Assembly: GCF_041022165.1 (NCBI RefSeq)
Contig: NZ_CP163302.1
Span: 1,364,001-1,428,000 of the forward strand
DNA length: 64,000 nucleotides
Source of the DNA: Sinomonas sp. P10A9
GTDB lineage: Bacteria > Actinomycetota > Actinomycetes > Actinomycetales > Micrococcaceae
Reading direction: 5' to 3'
A program made the translations under genes and the position numbers. The first letter of the stretch is position 1. Each line of letters starts with the position of its first letter. The notes under the pieces are model-generated. The model worked only from the letters and a program-made list of their open reading frames with translations, was not told where the DNA came from and searched no databases. Of the stretch, positions 8,094 through 16,357 are shown piece by piece.

Positions 8094-8999
8094 GTGTCAG
8101 CCAACGATTCCGCGCTCCGCCTCCTGGCCGTGCATGCCCATCCCGACGACGAGTCGAGCAAGGGCGCCCCGATGATGGCGAAATACCTCGCCGAGGGCGT
8201 CGATGTCATGGTCGTCTCGTGCACCGACGGCTCCCGGGGAGACATCCAGAACCCGACAATCCTCGATGCCCCGCACCCGCACCGGGACATGGCCGGCGCA
8301 CGCCGCCTCGAGATGGCCGCTGCCCAGAAGGTGCTCGGCGTCCAGCACCGCTGGCTCGGCTTCACCGACTCGGGCCTGCCCGAAGGGGACCCGCTCCCGC
8401 CACTGCCGTGGGGCTCGTTCGCTTCGCTCCCGCTCGAGGAGGCCGCCGCGCCCCTCGTACGGCTGGTCCGCGACTTCCGACCCCATGTGGTCGTGGCGTA
8501 CGACGAGAACGGGGGTTATCCCCATCCGGACCACATCATGGCCCACCGCGTGGCCGTCGAGGCGTTCCACGCCGCAGGGCGCGCGGAGGACTACCCGGAC
8601 GCCGGCGAGCCGTGGGCTCCTGCGAAGCTCTACTACGACATCCCGTTCAATCCCGAGCGGACGCTGCGGATCCACGACGCGCTCATCGCCGCAGGGCTCG
8701 ACTCGCCCTTCGCCGAATGGATCGCCCGGGCCACGGAGAACGACGCCGAGGGGCACCGCCCGTGGACGTCGCGCCATCCGGTGACAACGCACGTGGAGAG
8801 CGCCGAGTATTTCGGGGTCCGGGACCGCGCGCTCCTGGAGCACGCGACGCAGATCGATCCCGGCGGCTGGTTCTTCGCGGTTCCACTCGCCCTGCGCCAG
8901 CGCGAGTGGCCGTGGGAGGACTATGCCCTGATCGAGTCGACCGTGGGCTTCCCGGCCGAAGGGACGACCGAGACCGACCTCTTCGCCGGGCTACGATAG
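8094..8999 (+). CDS. mca: Mycothiol S-conjugate amidase
   Basis: Zinc hydrolase of the PIG-L/LmbE family that cleaves mycothiol conjugates of electrophiles, giving a mercapturic acid for export plus GlcN-Ins. 301 residues. The metal-site motif AHPDDES (His16, Asp19) and YPHPDH (His144, His147) are present, as is the Mca-type segment KGAPMMAKYLAEG. MshB is the close paralogue; synteny with greA and DUF4307 favours Mca. GTG start, apparently leaderless: AGGAGG lies only 1 nt before GTG, too close to act as a Shine-Dalgarno sequence, whereas TATTCT is correctly placed as a -10. Confidence 0.88.
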   Translation: MSANDSALRLLAVHAHPDDESSKGAPMMAKYLAEGVDVMVVSCTDGSRGDIQNPTILDAPHPHRDMAGARRLEMAAAQKVLGVQHRWLGFTDSGLPEGDPLPPLPWGSFASLPLEEAAAPLVRLVRDFRPHVVVAYDENGGYPHPDHIMAHRVAVEAFHAAGRAEDYPDAGEPWAPAKLYYDIPFNPERTLRIHDALIAAGLDSPFAEWIARATENDAEGHRPWTSRHPVTTHVESAEYFGVRDRALLEHATQIDPGGWFFAVPLALRQREWPWEDYALIESTVGFPAEGTTETDLFAGLR

Positions 9000-9003
9000 A
9001 TCG

Positions 9004-9333
9004 GTGCAGAACCTCTTCGTTGCCCTCGCCCAGACACCACAGCCTTCCCCTGAGGGAACCCTGCGCCCCGGGCTGAGCGAGGACATGATCACCCCTGGAA
9101 CGTGGGGGTTCATTGCGACCGCGTTCGTCGTGGTCCTCACGATCTTCCTCATCGTCGACATGGTGCGCCGCCTCCGCCGCCTGCGCTACAAGGCTCAGGT
9201 CGAGGAGGCCAGCGCCGCCACTGCAGCCCGAGGCGAGGCCGACATGCAGGCAGGCCCCGAGAAGGCCGCGGACGGAAATGCTGTCGACGCGACCGACGCC
9301 AGAGACCGCGAGACGGGCAGCAGCCGCTCCTAG
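9004..9333 (+). CDS. Small membrane protein downstream of mca
   Basis: A 109-residue protein of unknown function. An N-terminal Pro-rich segment is followed by one membrane span (about residues 34-52, GFIATAFVVVLTIFLIVDM), a basic RRLRRLR stop-transfer and an Ala/Glu-rich tail of about 50 residues. GTG start 4 nt after the mca stop, so co-transcribed. Position matches Rv1083 of M. tuberculosis, which I recall as a similar small protein. Its 3' end overlaps the converging glycosyltransferase gene by 4 nt. Confidence 0.7.
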   Translation: MQNLFVALAQTPQPSPEGTLRPGLSEDMITPGTWGFIATAFVVVLTIFLIVDMVRRLRRLRYKAQVEEASAATAARGEADMQAGPEKAADGNAVDATDARDRETGSSRS

Positions 9334-11516
9334 CGCTGGTTCGTCGCCGGGACGCTGAGGCTCCCGTAGCGCTCCATCCGGTGCCAGCGGAGGTGGAGTC
9401 CCGCCATCGCGGTGAAGACGGACTGGATCACGACGAGGTACATGAGCTGGCGGTACACGAGCTGCTGGAGCGGCAGCGTCCACAGGGGGGCGAGCCTCTC
9501 CTTGTCGAGTCGGAATGCGTAGGCGGCCATAGCCAGCTGGGCCCCCATGAACGCGAGCCACAGGATCCCGATCCGCACCGGGTCAAGGAAGATGAGCCCG
9601 TAGACGGCGAAGACATCGACGATCGGCGCGAAGAGCGGCATGAGGACCTGCAGGACCAGCAGGTACCCGAGGCCTCTGCGCCCGAGCTTCCCGGCCTGGC
9701 CTCCCTGCACGACGGCGCCGCGGTGCTTCCACATGGCCTGCAGCGTCCCGTAGCACCACCGGTAGCGCTGCTTCCAGAGGGCGCCCAGGGTGGCCGGGGC
9801 CTCTGTCCAGGCCAGCGCGTCGTCCTTGTAGACGACCCTCCACCCCTCGCGGCACAGGGACATCGTCAGGTCCGTGTCCTCGGCGAGGGTGTCGCTGCTG
9901 ACTCCTCCGATGTAGAGGAGCGCGCCGCGCCGGAACGCGCCGATCGCGCCTGGCACGGTGGGCATGCACTCGGCCAGGTCGAACAGCCGCCGGTCGAGAT
10001 TGAACCCGACCACGTACTCGATGTGCTGCCACGCCCCAAGGATTCCGCCGCGGTTCACCACCTTCGTGTTGCCGGAGACTGCGCCGACGCGTGGGTCGGC
10101 GAGCGGCTGGATGAGCGCGTGGACGGTGTGCGGCTCGAAGACCGTGTCACCGTCGACCATGACGACGATCTCGTAGGACGCCGCCCGCAGACCCGCGTTG
10201 AGTGCAGACGGCTTGCCGCCGTTCTCCTTCCGGATCACGAAGACGCCCGGGATCCCGAGCGACTCGACAAGGTCCGCCGTGCCGTCGCTCGAGCCGTCAT
10301 CGACGACGATGATCTCCACCGGATGCGTCGAGGCGGCGATGGACCGGACCGCCGCCTCGATCCCTGCGGACTCGTTGTAGGCGGGCACAATGACGGTGAC
10401 CGGTTCGGTGATCTCGGGCAGCAGCGGCACGTCGCGCCGCCGTCGGCCGCGCCGGGCCAGGCGGTGGTGGCGTGAGGCGACCGCGACCACGAGCACGGCG
10501 CGGATGAGCGTGACGATGCCACTGGCCGCGAGCAGCCACGAGATGACGTCGACGACGGTCCCGCTCGCACCCATGCCCCACACGAAGGCGGTGCCCAGGA
10601 GCTGTTCCGACTCCGGTGCCGGGCGCATGCTCGCGATCCCGACGGCGTCGCCGACAGTCGTCACCCGATAGCCTTTGCCCGCATCCTGCGTGAGCATCTC
10701 ATCGAGGGCCTGGACGGTCTCGCTCCGGTCCCCGCCGCCGTCGTGCATGAGCAGGATCTGCCCGTGCGTCCCGCTGGGCGCGAGGTTCTGCTCGATCTGC
10801 GCGACCCCCGGCCGCGACCAGTCCCGGCTGTCCATGGTGCTGAGCACCGTGAGGTAGCCGTCAGCGGCCGTGGACTGCATGGCGGCCCACGTGCCCGAGG
10901 TCACGGCGTCGTTCTCCGAGCTGTAGGGAGGGCGCAGGAGCGTGGCCGTCTCGCCGGTGATGCCCGCGAGGGCGCGCTGCGCGGTCTGGACCTCGAGCTG
11001 GCGGCGCCACTCGGGCGCTTTGCCCAGGTCCACGTGGGTGAGCGTGTGGAGGCCCACCTCGTGGCCCTCGGCGATCATGCGGCGAACGAGGTCGGGGTGG
11101 TCGATCGCGGCCGTGCCGACGACGAAGAATGTCGCGTGCACGTGGTGCGCCTCCAGCACGTCCAGGATGAGCGGAGTCCACACGGGGTCGGGGCCGTCGT
11201 CGAACGTCAGGGCCAGCGTGCGGTCCGCGGGCCGGGCCGTGTGCACGTCCGCGGTGCGGGCATCGACCACCGGCCCGCCGTTGAGGACGGATGCCGGGAC
11301 GCCGGCGGCGCCGTCCCGCGAGGACGCGGAGTCGTCGCCGATCCCGGCGAGGTGCTGAGTGTAGCCCTGGACGGCGAGGGCGAGGGCGAGGGCGACGAGC
11401 AGTGCCGCGAGGACGATCCAGTGCGTGCGCACACGGCCCGGGAGGCGGGCGGCGCGGTGCGCCTTCGCCGGGGACGGGGCCATGGGCCGCCGTCCGGCCG
11501 TGCGTCGAGCCATCAC
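9330..11516 (-). CDS. Fused polysaccharide deacetylase and family 2 glycosyltransferase (MatB-like)
   Basis: A 728-residue membrane protein. One span near 33-50 is followed by an extracytoplasmic NodB deacetylase (about 97-290: TFDDGPDP, HTLTH, LRPPY) and further spans around 315-350. The GT2 domain covers about 370-600 (VPAYNE, VDDGSSDGT, VDGDT, EDTDLT, QRYRW), then terminal spans. The QxxRW motif marks processive synthases. Streptomyces MatB has the same fusion and makes a poly-beta-1,6-GlcNAc-type polymer, so this probably polymerises and partly deacetylates a PNAG-like glycan. It is coupled by GTGATG to the upstream gene's stop. Product identity is inferred. Confidence 0.85.
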   Translation of the reverse strand: MMARRTAGRRPMAPSPAKAHRAARLPGRVRTHWIVLAALLVALALALAVQGYTQHLAGIGDDSASSRDGAAGVPASVLNGGPVVDARTADVHTARPADRTLALTFDDGPDPVWTPLILDVLEAHHVHATFFVVGTAAIDHPDLVRRMIAEGHEVGLHTLTHVDLGKAPEWRRQLEVQTAQRALAGITGETATLLRPPYSSENDAVTSGTWAAMQSTAADGYLTVLSTMDSRDWSRPGVAQIEQNLAPSGTHGQILLMHDGGGDRSETVQALDEMLTQDAGKGYRVTTVGDAVGIASMRPAPESEQLLGTAFVWGMGASGTVVDVISWLLAASGIVTLIRAVLVVAVASRHHRLARRGRRRRDVPLLPEITEPVTVIVPAYNESAGIEAAVRSIAASTHPVEIIVVDDGSSDGTADLVESLGIPGVFVIRKENGGKPSALNAGLRAASYEIVVMVDGDTVFEPHTVHALIQPLADPRVGAVSGNTKVVNRGGILGAWQHIEYVVGFNLDRRLFDLAECMPTVPGAIGAFRRGALLYIGGVSSDTLAEDTDLTMSLCREGWRVVYKDDALAWTEAPATLGALWKQRYRWCYGTLQAMWKHRGAVVQGGQAGKLGRRGLGYLLVLQVLMPLFAPIVDVFAVYGLIFLDPVRIGILWLAFMGAQLAMAAYAFRLDKERLAPLWTLPLQQLVYRQLMYLVVIQSVFTAMAGLHLRWHRMERYGSLSVPATNQR

Positions 11517-12025
11517 GGGTGCGTGGGCTGCGTCGGGATGGTGCGCTTGTCCTGCCCAGGTGCCGAGGGGTTGCCCTGAGCCGAGATCGGGGTGGCCGTG
11601 GGCGCCGGTGCAGCGGTCGGTGCCGAGGCGGCCTGCGTCGACGCCCCGACAGGGACCCGTGCCGTCCCCGCCGGCGCCGTTGCCTGTGTGACATAGTTCG
11701 CGACGGTCAGCGGCGCCGATCCCGGGGCGTTGTCCGCCGCGCTCGGACTCGGAGTCGCGGCACTCGGGCGGCCGTCGGGGGTCTGCGCGGTGACAGTCGG
11801 GGAGGGAACGGCCGCAGCGGGGAGGAAGGGGGCCGCGGCGTTGGGGCCCCCGGTCATGAGGGCGATCCCGATGGTCACGAGGTAGCCCGCGACGAGGAGC
11901 AGTGCCACCCCGCCGATGAGGCGCATGAGGCGCAGCTTCCGGCCCGATGCGTCGACGAAGACAGGCCCGCCGTCCTCGTGTGCGGACGTGCCGGGACTGA
12001 GGGTGCCGCTGTCTGGGATGGCCAT
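11513..12025 (-). CDS. Single-pass membrane protein with a Pro/Ala/Thr-rich exterior
   Basis: A 170-residue protein of unknown function. A short cytoplasmic N-terminus, one span (about 38-58) and about 110 low-complexity residues rich in Ala, Pro, Thr and Ser, presumably outside the cell. Its stop overlaps the start of the deacetylase/glycosyltransferase gene, so the two form a two-gene operon; in Streptomyces the MatB-type enzyme also has a partner, MatA, but that is a glycosyltransferase and this protein is not. It could be a scaffold or wall-spanning stalk for the polymer machine. No catalytic motif is visible. Confidence 0.75.
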   Translation of the reverse strand: MAIPDSGTLSPGTSAHEDGGPVFVDASGRKLRLMRLIGGVALLLVAGYLVTIGIALMTGGPNAAAPFLPAAAVPSPTVTAQTPDGRPSAATPSPSAADNAPGSAPLTVANYVTQATAPAGTARVPVGASTQAASAPTAAPAPTATPISAQGNPSAPGQDKRTIPTQPTHP

Positions 12026-12130
12026 CGGTACCAGATTCTAGACGACGGGGCCTCGCGGCCGCACGCCAGGAGACGCCGGATGTCGCCGTCGCCGCCCGGT
12101 GCCGCAGTCGTGAGGGTGCAGACTCGGACT

Positions 12131-14365
12131 ATGACGAACCGACTCGCGGGGCAGGCTTCGGCCTACCTGCGCCAGCACGCGGAGAACCCTGTCCACTGGC
12201 AGCCCTTCGGCGACGATGCGTTCGCGGAGGCGGCGCGGCGGGACGTCCCCGTCTTCATCTCGATCGGCTACGCGGCATGCCACTGGTGCCACGTCATGGC
12301 CCATGAGTCGTTCGAGGACCCAGCCACAGCCAGCCAGCTCAATGCCGGCTTCGTGAACGTCAAGGTGGACCGCGAAGAGCGGCCCGACGTCGACGGCGTC
12401 TACATGGCCGCCTGTCAGGCGATGACAGGTCAGGGCGGGTGGCCCCTGAGCGTCTTCGCTCTCCCGGACGGGCGCGCGTTCTACGCGGGCACGTACTTCC
12501 CGCCGGAGCCACGTCCGGGCCAGCCGAGCTTCAGACAGGTACTGACGTCCGTCGCGGCGGCCTGGGCAGATCGCCGCGACGCCGTCGAGCGCCAGGCCGA
12601 CGCGCTCGCCGAGGCACTGGGAGGACTGTTCTCCGACCAGCTCCTGAGCGTCGGTCAGGCCCCGGAGTACGACGCCGGCGGGCTGGCCGCCGTGGCGAGC
12701 GGCGCCGTCGTGCGTCTGGGCCAGACTGAGGACCACGTCCACGGCGGGTTCGGCGGCGCGCCGAAGTTCCCGCCCTCGCCCGTGCTCGAGTTCCTCGTGC
12801 GTCATGCGGCCGGAGCGGGCGAGACGGCAGGCTACGCCCGGGCACTCGCCGGGCGCACGCTCGCCGCGATGTGCCGCTCGGCGCTCTTCGACATCCTCGG
12901 CGGCGGTTTCGCGCGGTATTCCGTCACGGCGGACTGGTCCCTGCCGCACTACGAGAAGATGCTCTACGACAACGCCCAGCTCCTGCGCGTCCTGGCCCAC
13001 TGGACGCGGCTCGGCGGCTCTGCGGAGTTCCCCGCCGACGAGGCGCGTGATGCCGCTTCCCTCACCGCAGACTGGCTCGTCCGCGAGCTCGGGCTCCCCG
13101 GCGGCGGCTTCGCGTCCTCGCTCGACGCGGACTCGGAGCGGGACGGGAGGCCGGTGGAGGGCGGCTACTACGTGTGGACGGGGACCGAGCTGGCCCGCGC
13201 CCTCGCGGACGCGCCGCACGACGGCGCCCGACTGGCGTCGTTGTTCGGCCTCCGGGTGGGGGAGCACGCCACCACGGCGGCGCCGCTGCACGCCGGGCGC
13301 CCCCTGGGAGCTGACGAGCGGGAGCTCCTCGAACGCCACCGCCCCGTTCTGCTCGGCGCCCGAGCGCGCAGGACACCGCCCGCGCGGGACGACAAGGTCG
13401 TCGCCGGGTGGAACGGACTGGCCATCGCAGCGCTCGCCGACGCCTCCGCCGTCTTGGACCGCGCGGACCTGCTCGACGCCGCCGAACGTGCGGCGGACCT
13501 CCTCGCTGGCGTCCATTGGGACGGAACCCGGCTCGCGAGGGTGTCCCACGACGGGAAGGCAACGGGTGTCGAGGGCGTGCTGGCCGACTATGCCGGGTGT
13601 GCCGAGGGGGCCTTCGCGCTGTACGCGGCAACCGGTGCGACCCGCTGGTATGCGTGGGCGATCGAGCTGGTCGACGCGGCGACCGGGAGATTCGTGGTCA
13701 ATGGGCTGCTCTCCGACGAGGCCCCTGCCACAGACGCCGGCAATGCCGGCAGCGCCGTGCGCACGGCCCGCGCGGGTGCCCGCACGCTCGATCCGCACGA
13801 CAACGAGGCGCCGAGCGGCGCGTCGCTGCTCGCGGGTGCGCTCCTGACCGCGGCCGCGTACAGCGGTTCCTGGAAGCACCGCGCGCTGGCCGGATCGATC
13901 CTCGCGGGGCTCCCGAAGCTCCTGTCTCAGGGTCCGCGGCTTGCGGGCTGGCTCCTTGCGGTGGCCGAGGCCCGGCTGGCCGGACCGCTCGAGGCAGCGA
14001 TCGTCGGGCCGCTGGACGGCACCCGGGCCCCCGAGACCTTGGCACTGCACCGCGAGGCGTTGCTTTCGCCGAGCCCTGGACTGGCCGTGGCCCTTGGCTC
14101 CACTCCGGGCACGCGCCGGTTGGCCCCGGCTGCGGGCGAGCCGAGCCGCGGGTCCGGCGAGCCGACTGCGGGTGGTGCGGAGTCCGGCGTCGTGCCCGTG
14201 ACCGTGCCGCTGCTTCAGGACCGACCCGCGGCCGACGACGGCGGCCCGCTTGCCTACGTGTGCCGGGAGTTCACGTGCCGGCTGCCGGTCAATACCTTGG
14301 GCGCCCTGCGGGAGCAGCTCATGGGCGGGGGTTCGGCCCCAGCGGACGGGACCGGTGTGCAGTAG
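12131..14365 (+). CDS. Thioredoxin-fold DUF255 protein (YyaL/SSP411 family)
   Basis: A 744-residue protein of the YyaL/spermatogenesis-associated protein 20 family. The N-terminal thioredoxin-like domain (about 1-170) has NRLAGQASAYLRQHAENPVHW and a CHWC motif at 50-53 followed by HVMAHESFED. The rest is an alpha/alpha-barrel like N-acylglucosamine 2-epimerases (DDKVVAGWNGLAI and LPHYEKMLYDNAQL are hallmarks). The reaction is unknown. ATG 12131 starts the conserved region; an in-frame GTG at 12116 is possible. Position matches Rv1084. 105 bp separate it from the divergent exopolysaccharide pair. Confidence 0.88.
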   Translation: MTNRLAGQASAYLRQHAENPVHWQPFGDDAFAEAARRDVPVFISIGYAACHWCHVMAHESFEDPATASQLNAGFVNVKVDREERPDVDGVYMAACQAMTGQGGWPLSVFALPDGRAFYAGTYFPPEPRPGQPSFRQVLTSVAAAWADRRDAVERQADALAEALGGLFSDQLLSVGQAPEYDAGGLAAVASGAVVRLGQTEDHVHGGFGGAPKFPPSPVLEFLVRHAAGAGETAGYARALAGRTLAAMCRSALFDILGGGFARYSVTADWSLPHYEKMLYDNAQLLRVLAHWTRLGGSAEFPADEARDAASLTADWLVRELGLPGGGFASSLDADSERDGRPVEGGYYVWTGTELARALADAPHDGARLASLFGLRVGEHATTAAPLHAGRPLGADERELLERHRPVLLGARARRTPPARDDKVVAGWNGLAIAALADASAVLDRADLLDAAERAADLLAGVHWDGTRLARVSHDGKATGVEGVLADYAGCAEGAFALYAATGATRWYAWAIELVDAATGRFVVNGLLSDEAPATDAGNAGSAVRTARAGARTLDPHDNEAPSGASLLAGALLTAAAYSGSWKHRALAGSILAGLPKLLSQGPRLAGWLLAVAEARLAGPLEAAIVGPLDGTRAPETLALHREALLSPSPGLAVALGSTPGTRRLAPAAGEPSRGSGEPTAGGAESGVVPVTVPLLQDRPAADDGGPLAYVCREFTCRLPVNTLGALREQLMGGGSAPADGTGVQ

Positions 14366-14437
14366 GCCCCGCAAGCCCTGCCGGCGGGCTGTTGCCGCCG
14401 GGTGGCCGTCGCCCCCGGCTCGTTCCCGAGGTGACCG

Positions 14438-15112
14438 TTACACCGTCGGCGTGCCCAACACGGCGAACATGATGGCGATGTAGTGGGCCGCGAATGCCGC
14501 GACCGTGAACGCGTGGAAGAACTCGTGGAAGCCGAAGTGCCGGTACGAGAAGTTGGGGCGGCGGATCCCGTAGAAGACGGCGCCGGCAATGTACAGTGCC
14601 CCACCGACGCAGATGAGAATCGCCGCGGGGATGCTGGCCACGAAGAACTGCGGCAGGAACAGCAGGGCCGCGCAGCCGAGGATCACGTAGATCGGCACGT
14701 AGAGCCATCGGGGCGCACCGACCCACAGGGTGCGGAACGCGACGCCAGCGAGCGCACCGGACCAGATGAGCGTGAGCAGGAGGATCGCAGTGGACCGCGG
14801 GAGCAGCACCCAGGACAGCGGCGTGTAGGTGCCCGCGATGACGAGCATGATGTTGGTGTGGTCGAGCCGCTTGAGGACGGCTTTGACGCGGGGTGTCCAG
14901 TTCCCGCGGTGGTAGATGGCGCTCACCGAGAACAGCAGCAGCCCGGTGAAGGCATACACCGCCGAGGCGATCTTGCGGTCAGATCCAGGGGCAAGGGCGA
15001 TGAGCACGAGCCCGGCAGCCAGGGCCCAAGGGATGGCCGCGGCATGGATCCAGCCGCGCCACGACGGCTTGAGGGACAGGAGCTCGAGGCGGTCTGCCGC
15101 TTGGTGCTGCAT
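14438..15112 (-). CDS. trhA: Hemolysin III family (TrhA/PAQR-type) membrane protein
   Basis: A 224-residue seven-helix membrane protein of the hemolysin III branch of the PAQR/CREST superfamily; bacterial TrhA is linked to membrane-lipid homeostasis. Conserved polar residues are seen in FSVSAIYHRGNW, LDHTNIMLVIAGTYTPL and the C-terminal FGFHEFFHAF, which would form the intramembrane metal site. The ATG is clear. A 20-bp palindrome lies 12 bp upstream. It diverges from the prenyl synthase gene, as with Rv1085c and Rv1086. Confidence 0.88.
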   Translation of the reverse strand: MQHQAADRLELLSLKPSWRGWIHAAAIPWALAAGLVLIALAPGSDRKIASAVYAFTGLLLFSVSAIYHRGNWTPRVKAVLKRLDHTNIMLVIAGTYTPLSWVLLPRSTAILLLTLIWSGALAGVAFRTLWVGAPRWLYVPIYVILGCAALLFLPQFFVASIPAAILICVGGALYIAGAVFYGIRRPNFSYRHFGFHEFFHAFTVAAFAAHYIAIMFAVLGTPTV

Positions 15113-15123
15113 GGACTGATTCT

Positions 15124-15143
15124 AACTTACGGCCCGGTAAGTT
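15124..15143. promoter_or_regulatory. Palindrome upstream of trhA
   Basis: AACTTAC (15124-15130), six-base spacer, GTAAGTT (15137-15143): a perfect 7-bp inverted repeat ending 12 bp from the trhA start. The architecture fits a dimeric repressor operator such as those of TetR-family lipid regulators. No regulator gene is adjacent. Confidence 0.5.
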
Positions 15144-15204
15144 ACTCCTGAGTAGCGGCTGTGAGGCTTGCGGTAGCCTAGAGGAAAAGCAGCGGTGTCG
15201 CCGT

Positions 15205-15236
15205 GTACGGGCATGGAATCGTACGGGCATGGAATC
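15205..15236 (+). repeat. Perfect 16-bp tandem duplication before uppS
   Basis: GTACGGGCATGGAATC occurs twice head to tail (15205-15220, 15221-15236). Each copy contains an ATG, in different frames relative to uppS. The second ATG (15229) is in frame but lacks a ribosome-binding site, so the duplication confuses start prediction. Confidence 0.9.
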
Positions 15237-15252
15237 GACGGGCGGGAGGGGC

Positions 15253-16014
15253 ATGGAGCTGCCCGTTTTCCTCTATGGCTTCTATGAGCGGCACCTCCAG
15301 CGTTCCCTGAGCCCGGACAGTATCCCCAAGCATGTCGGCGTCATGGTGGACGGCAATCGGCGCTGGGCCCGGCAGTTCAATGCACCCACGAGCCAGGGCC
15401 ATCGCGCAGGCGCGGACAAGATCCACGAGTTCCTGGGCTGGTGCCGGGAGCTCGGCGTGCGGGTCGTGACGCTCTACATGCTCTCGACCGACAACCTGAA
15501 CCGCTCGACCGAGGAGCTCGCCGAGCTCACGGCGATCATCGCGGACACCCTCGACCGTCTCGACGGCGACCCGGCTGTGTCCGTGCATGCCATGGGCGCC
15601 CCCGAGATGCTCCCGGACCACCTCGCAGAGCGGCTCGAGCGCCTCACCGCGAAGCCGAGCCCGTCGGAGCCGATCCACGTCAACGTAGCTGTCGGCTACG
15701 GCGGACGGCGGGAGATCGTCGATGCCGTCCGCGAACTCCTGCGCGACGCCCTGGCCCACGGCAAGGACATCGCCGAGCTTGCCGAGAACCTCGACGTCGA
15801 TGACATCTCCCGCTACCTCTACACCGCCGGTCAGCCCGATCCGGACCTCGTGATCCGTACCTCGGGCGAGCAGCGGCTCTCCGGGTTCCTCATGTGGCAG
15901 AGCGCCTACAGCGAGTTCTACTTCTGCGAGGCCCTCTGGCCTGCGTTCCGCAAAGTCGACTTCCTGCGGGCCCTGCGCGACTACGCAGGGCGCCAGCGCC
16001 GCTACGGGGCGTAG
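15253..16014 (+). CDS. uppS: Short-chain Z-isoprenyl diphosphate synthase
   Basis: Cis-prenyltransferase that extends allylic diphosphates with IPP; feeds the polyprenyl phosphate carriers for wall polymers. 253 residues. Motif I VGVMVDGNRRWAR at 28-40 has the catalytic Asp33; HRAGADKIHEFLGWC and the C-terminal PDLVIRTSGEQRLSGFLMWQSAYSEF are also classic. Position matches Rv1086, a Z-farnesyl diphosphate synthase, so the product may be short. ATG 15253 is preferred to 15229 because GGGAGG lies 5 nt before it. An imperfect hairpin overlapping the stop (16013-16029, AGTGGCC/GGCCACT) may be a weak terminator. Confidence 0.92.
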   Translation: MELPVFLYGFYERHLQRSLSPDSIPKHVGVMVDGNRRWARQFNAPTSQGHRAGADKIHEFLGWCRELGVRVVTLYMLSTDNLNRSTEELAELTAIIADTLDRLDGDPAVSVHAMGAPEMLPDHLAERLERLTAKPSPSEPIHVNVAVGYGGRREIVDAVRELLRDALAHGKDIAELAENLDVDDISRYLYTAGQPDPDLVIRTSGEQRLSGFLMWQSAYSEFYFCEALWPAFRKVDFLRALRDYAGRQRRYGA

Positions 16015-16131
16015 TGGCCGCAGGCCACTGACGGCGGGGAGCCCTTCCGCGCACGGCCGTCCGTTTCCGCGCACGACGACGCCCGCCCGGCCCAAGCGTG
16101 CGCCCCGCCCCAGCCGCCACGCGCCGTCGTG

Positions 16132-16149
16132 AACTACACAGTTGTAGTT
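16132..16149. promoter_or_regulatory. Palindrome in the long gap before the PIN-PhoH gene
   Basis: AACTACA (16132-16138), CAGT, TGTAGTT (16143-16149). The TACA-N4-TGTA core recalls BlaI/MecI/CopY-type half-sites, although those usually have a shorter spacer. It lies in the 335-bp non-coding stretch 16015-16349, which otherwise holds a doubled TTCCGCGCACG near 16050-16075, a plausible -10 (TACATT, 16197-16202) and the PhoH leader hairpins. A similar TACA-N4-TGTA palindrome lies in the whiB promoter. Confidence 0.4.
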
Positions 16150-16210
16150 AACCGGACACTCCCCGGGATGTAACCCGCCCGTCATGTGACGCGGCGTACA
16201 TTGGCCGCAT

Positions 16211-16241
16211 CGGAGGCAACCCGCCTCCGGTGCGGGGAGGC
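16211..16241 (+). promoter_or_regulatory. Mutually exclusive hairpins that can mask a Shine-Dalgarno sequence
   Basis: CGGAGGC (16211-16217) pairs perfectly with GCCTCCG (16223-16229). The same GCCTCC can instead pair with GGAGGC at 16236-16241, the Shine-Dalgarno sequence of the 36-codon ORF that follows. The transcript would begin about 16209 if TACATT (16197-16202) is the -10, placing this at the extreme 5' end. The geometry is seen directly; the switching is inferred. Confidence 0.45.
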
Positions 16242-16246
16242 CGAGT

Positions 16247-16357
16247 ATGGGCGTTGCGTTGCAGCAGCTCCTGGAGGCCCGTCCCGGCCTCGCGGCCGAG
16301 CCGGACGTCAGGAGAATACCGGGGGAACCACCCGGGGGCTGGAGTCGACGTGACTAG
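16247..16357 (+). CDS. 36-codon ORF overlapping the PIN-PhoH start; candidate PhoAT-like antitoxin
   Basis: Begins [19 protein letters not shown] and ends GGWSRRD with TAG at 16355-16357, so it overlaps the phoH GTG (16350) by 8 nt in another frame. GGGGAGG lies 6 nt before its ATG, a better ribosome site than that of phoH. In mycobacteria a short gene, phoAT, overlaps the 5' end of phoH2 and its product counteracts the PIN-PhoH toxin. Position and overlap fit that model; I cannot confirm sequence relatedness. Alternatives are a regulatory leader peptide, or that phoH really starts at the in-frame GTG 16230 and this frame is not used. Confidence 0.45.
   Translation: MGVALQQLLEARPGLAAEPDVRRIPGEPPGGWSRRD

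Noticed and set aside
12038..14374. Long minus-strand open frame (778 codons) opposite the DUF255 gene
   Set aside because: Shadow of a high-GC gene; no start signal or recognisable domain.
16140..16349. c-di-AMP riboswitch upstream of the PIN-PhoH gene
   Set aside because: ACCGGGGGAACCA is superficially similar to one element, but the other conserved blocks are missing and the region contains a good overlapping ORF instead.
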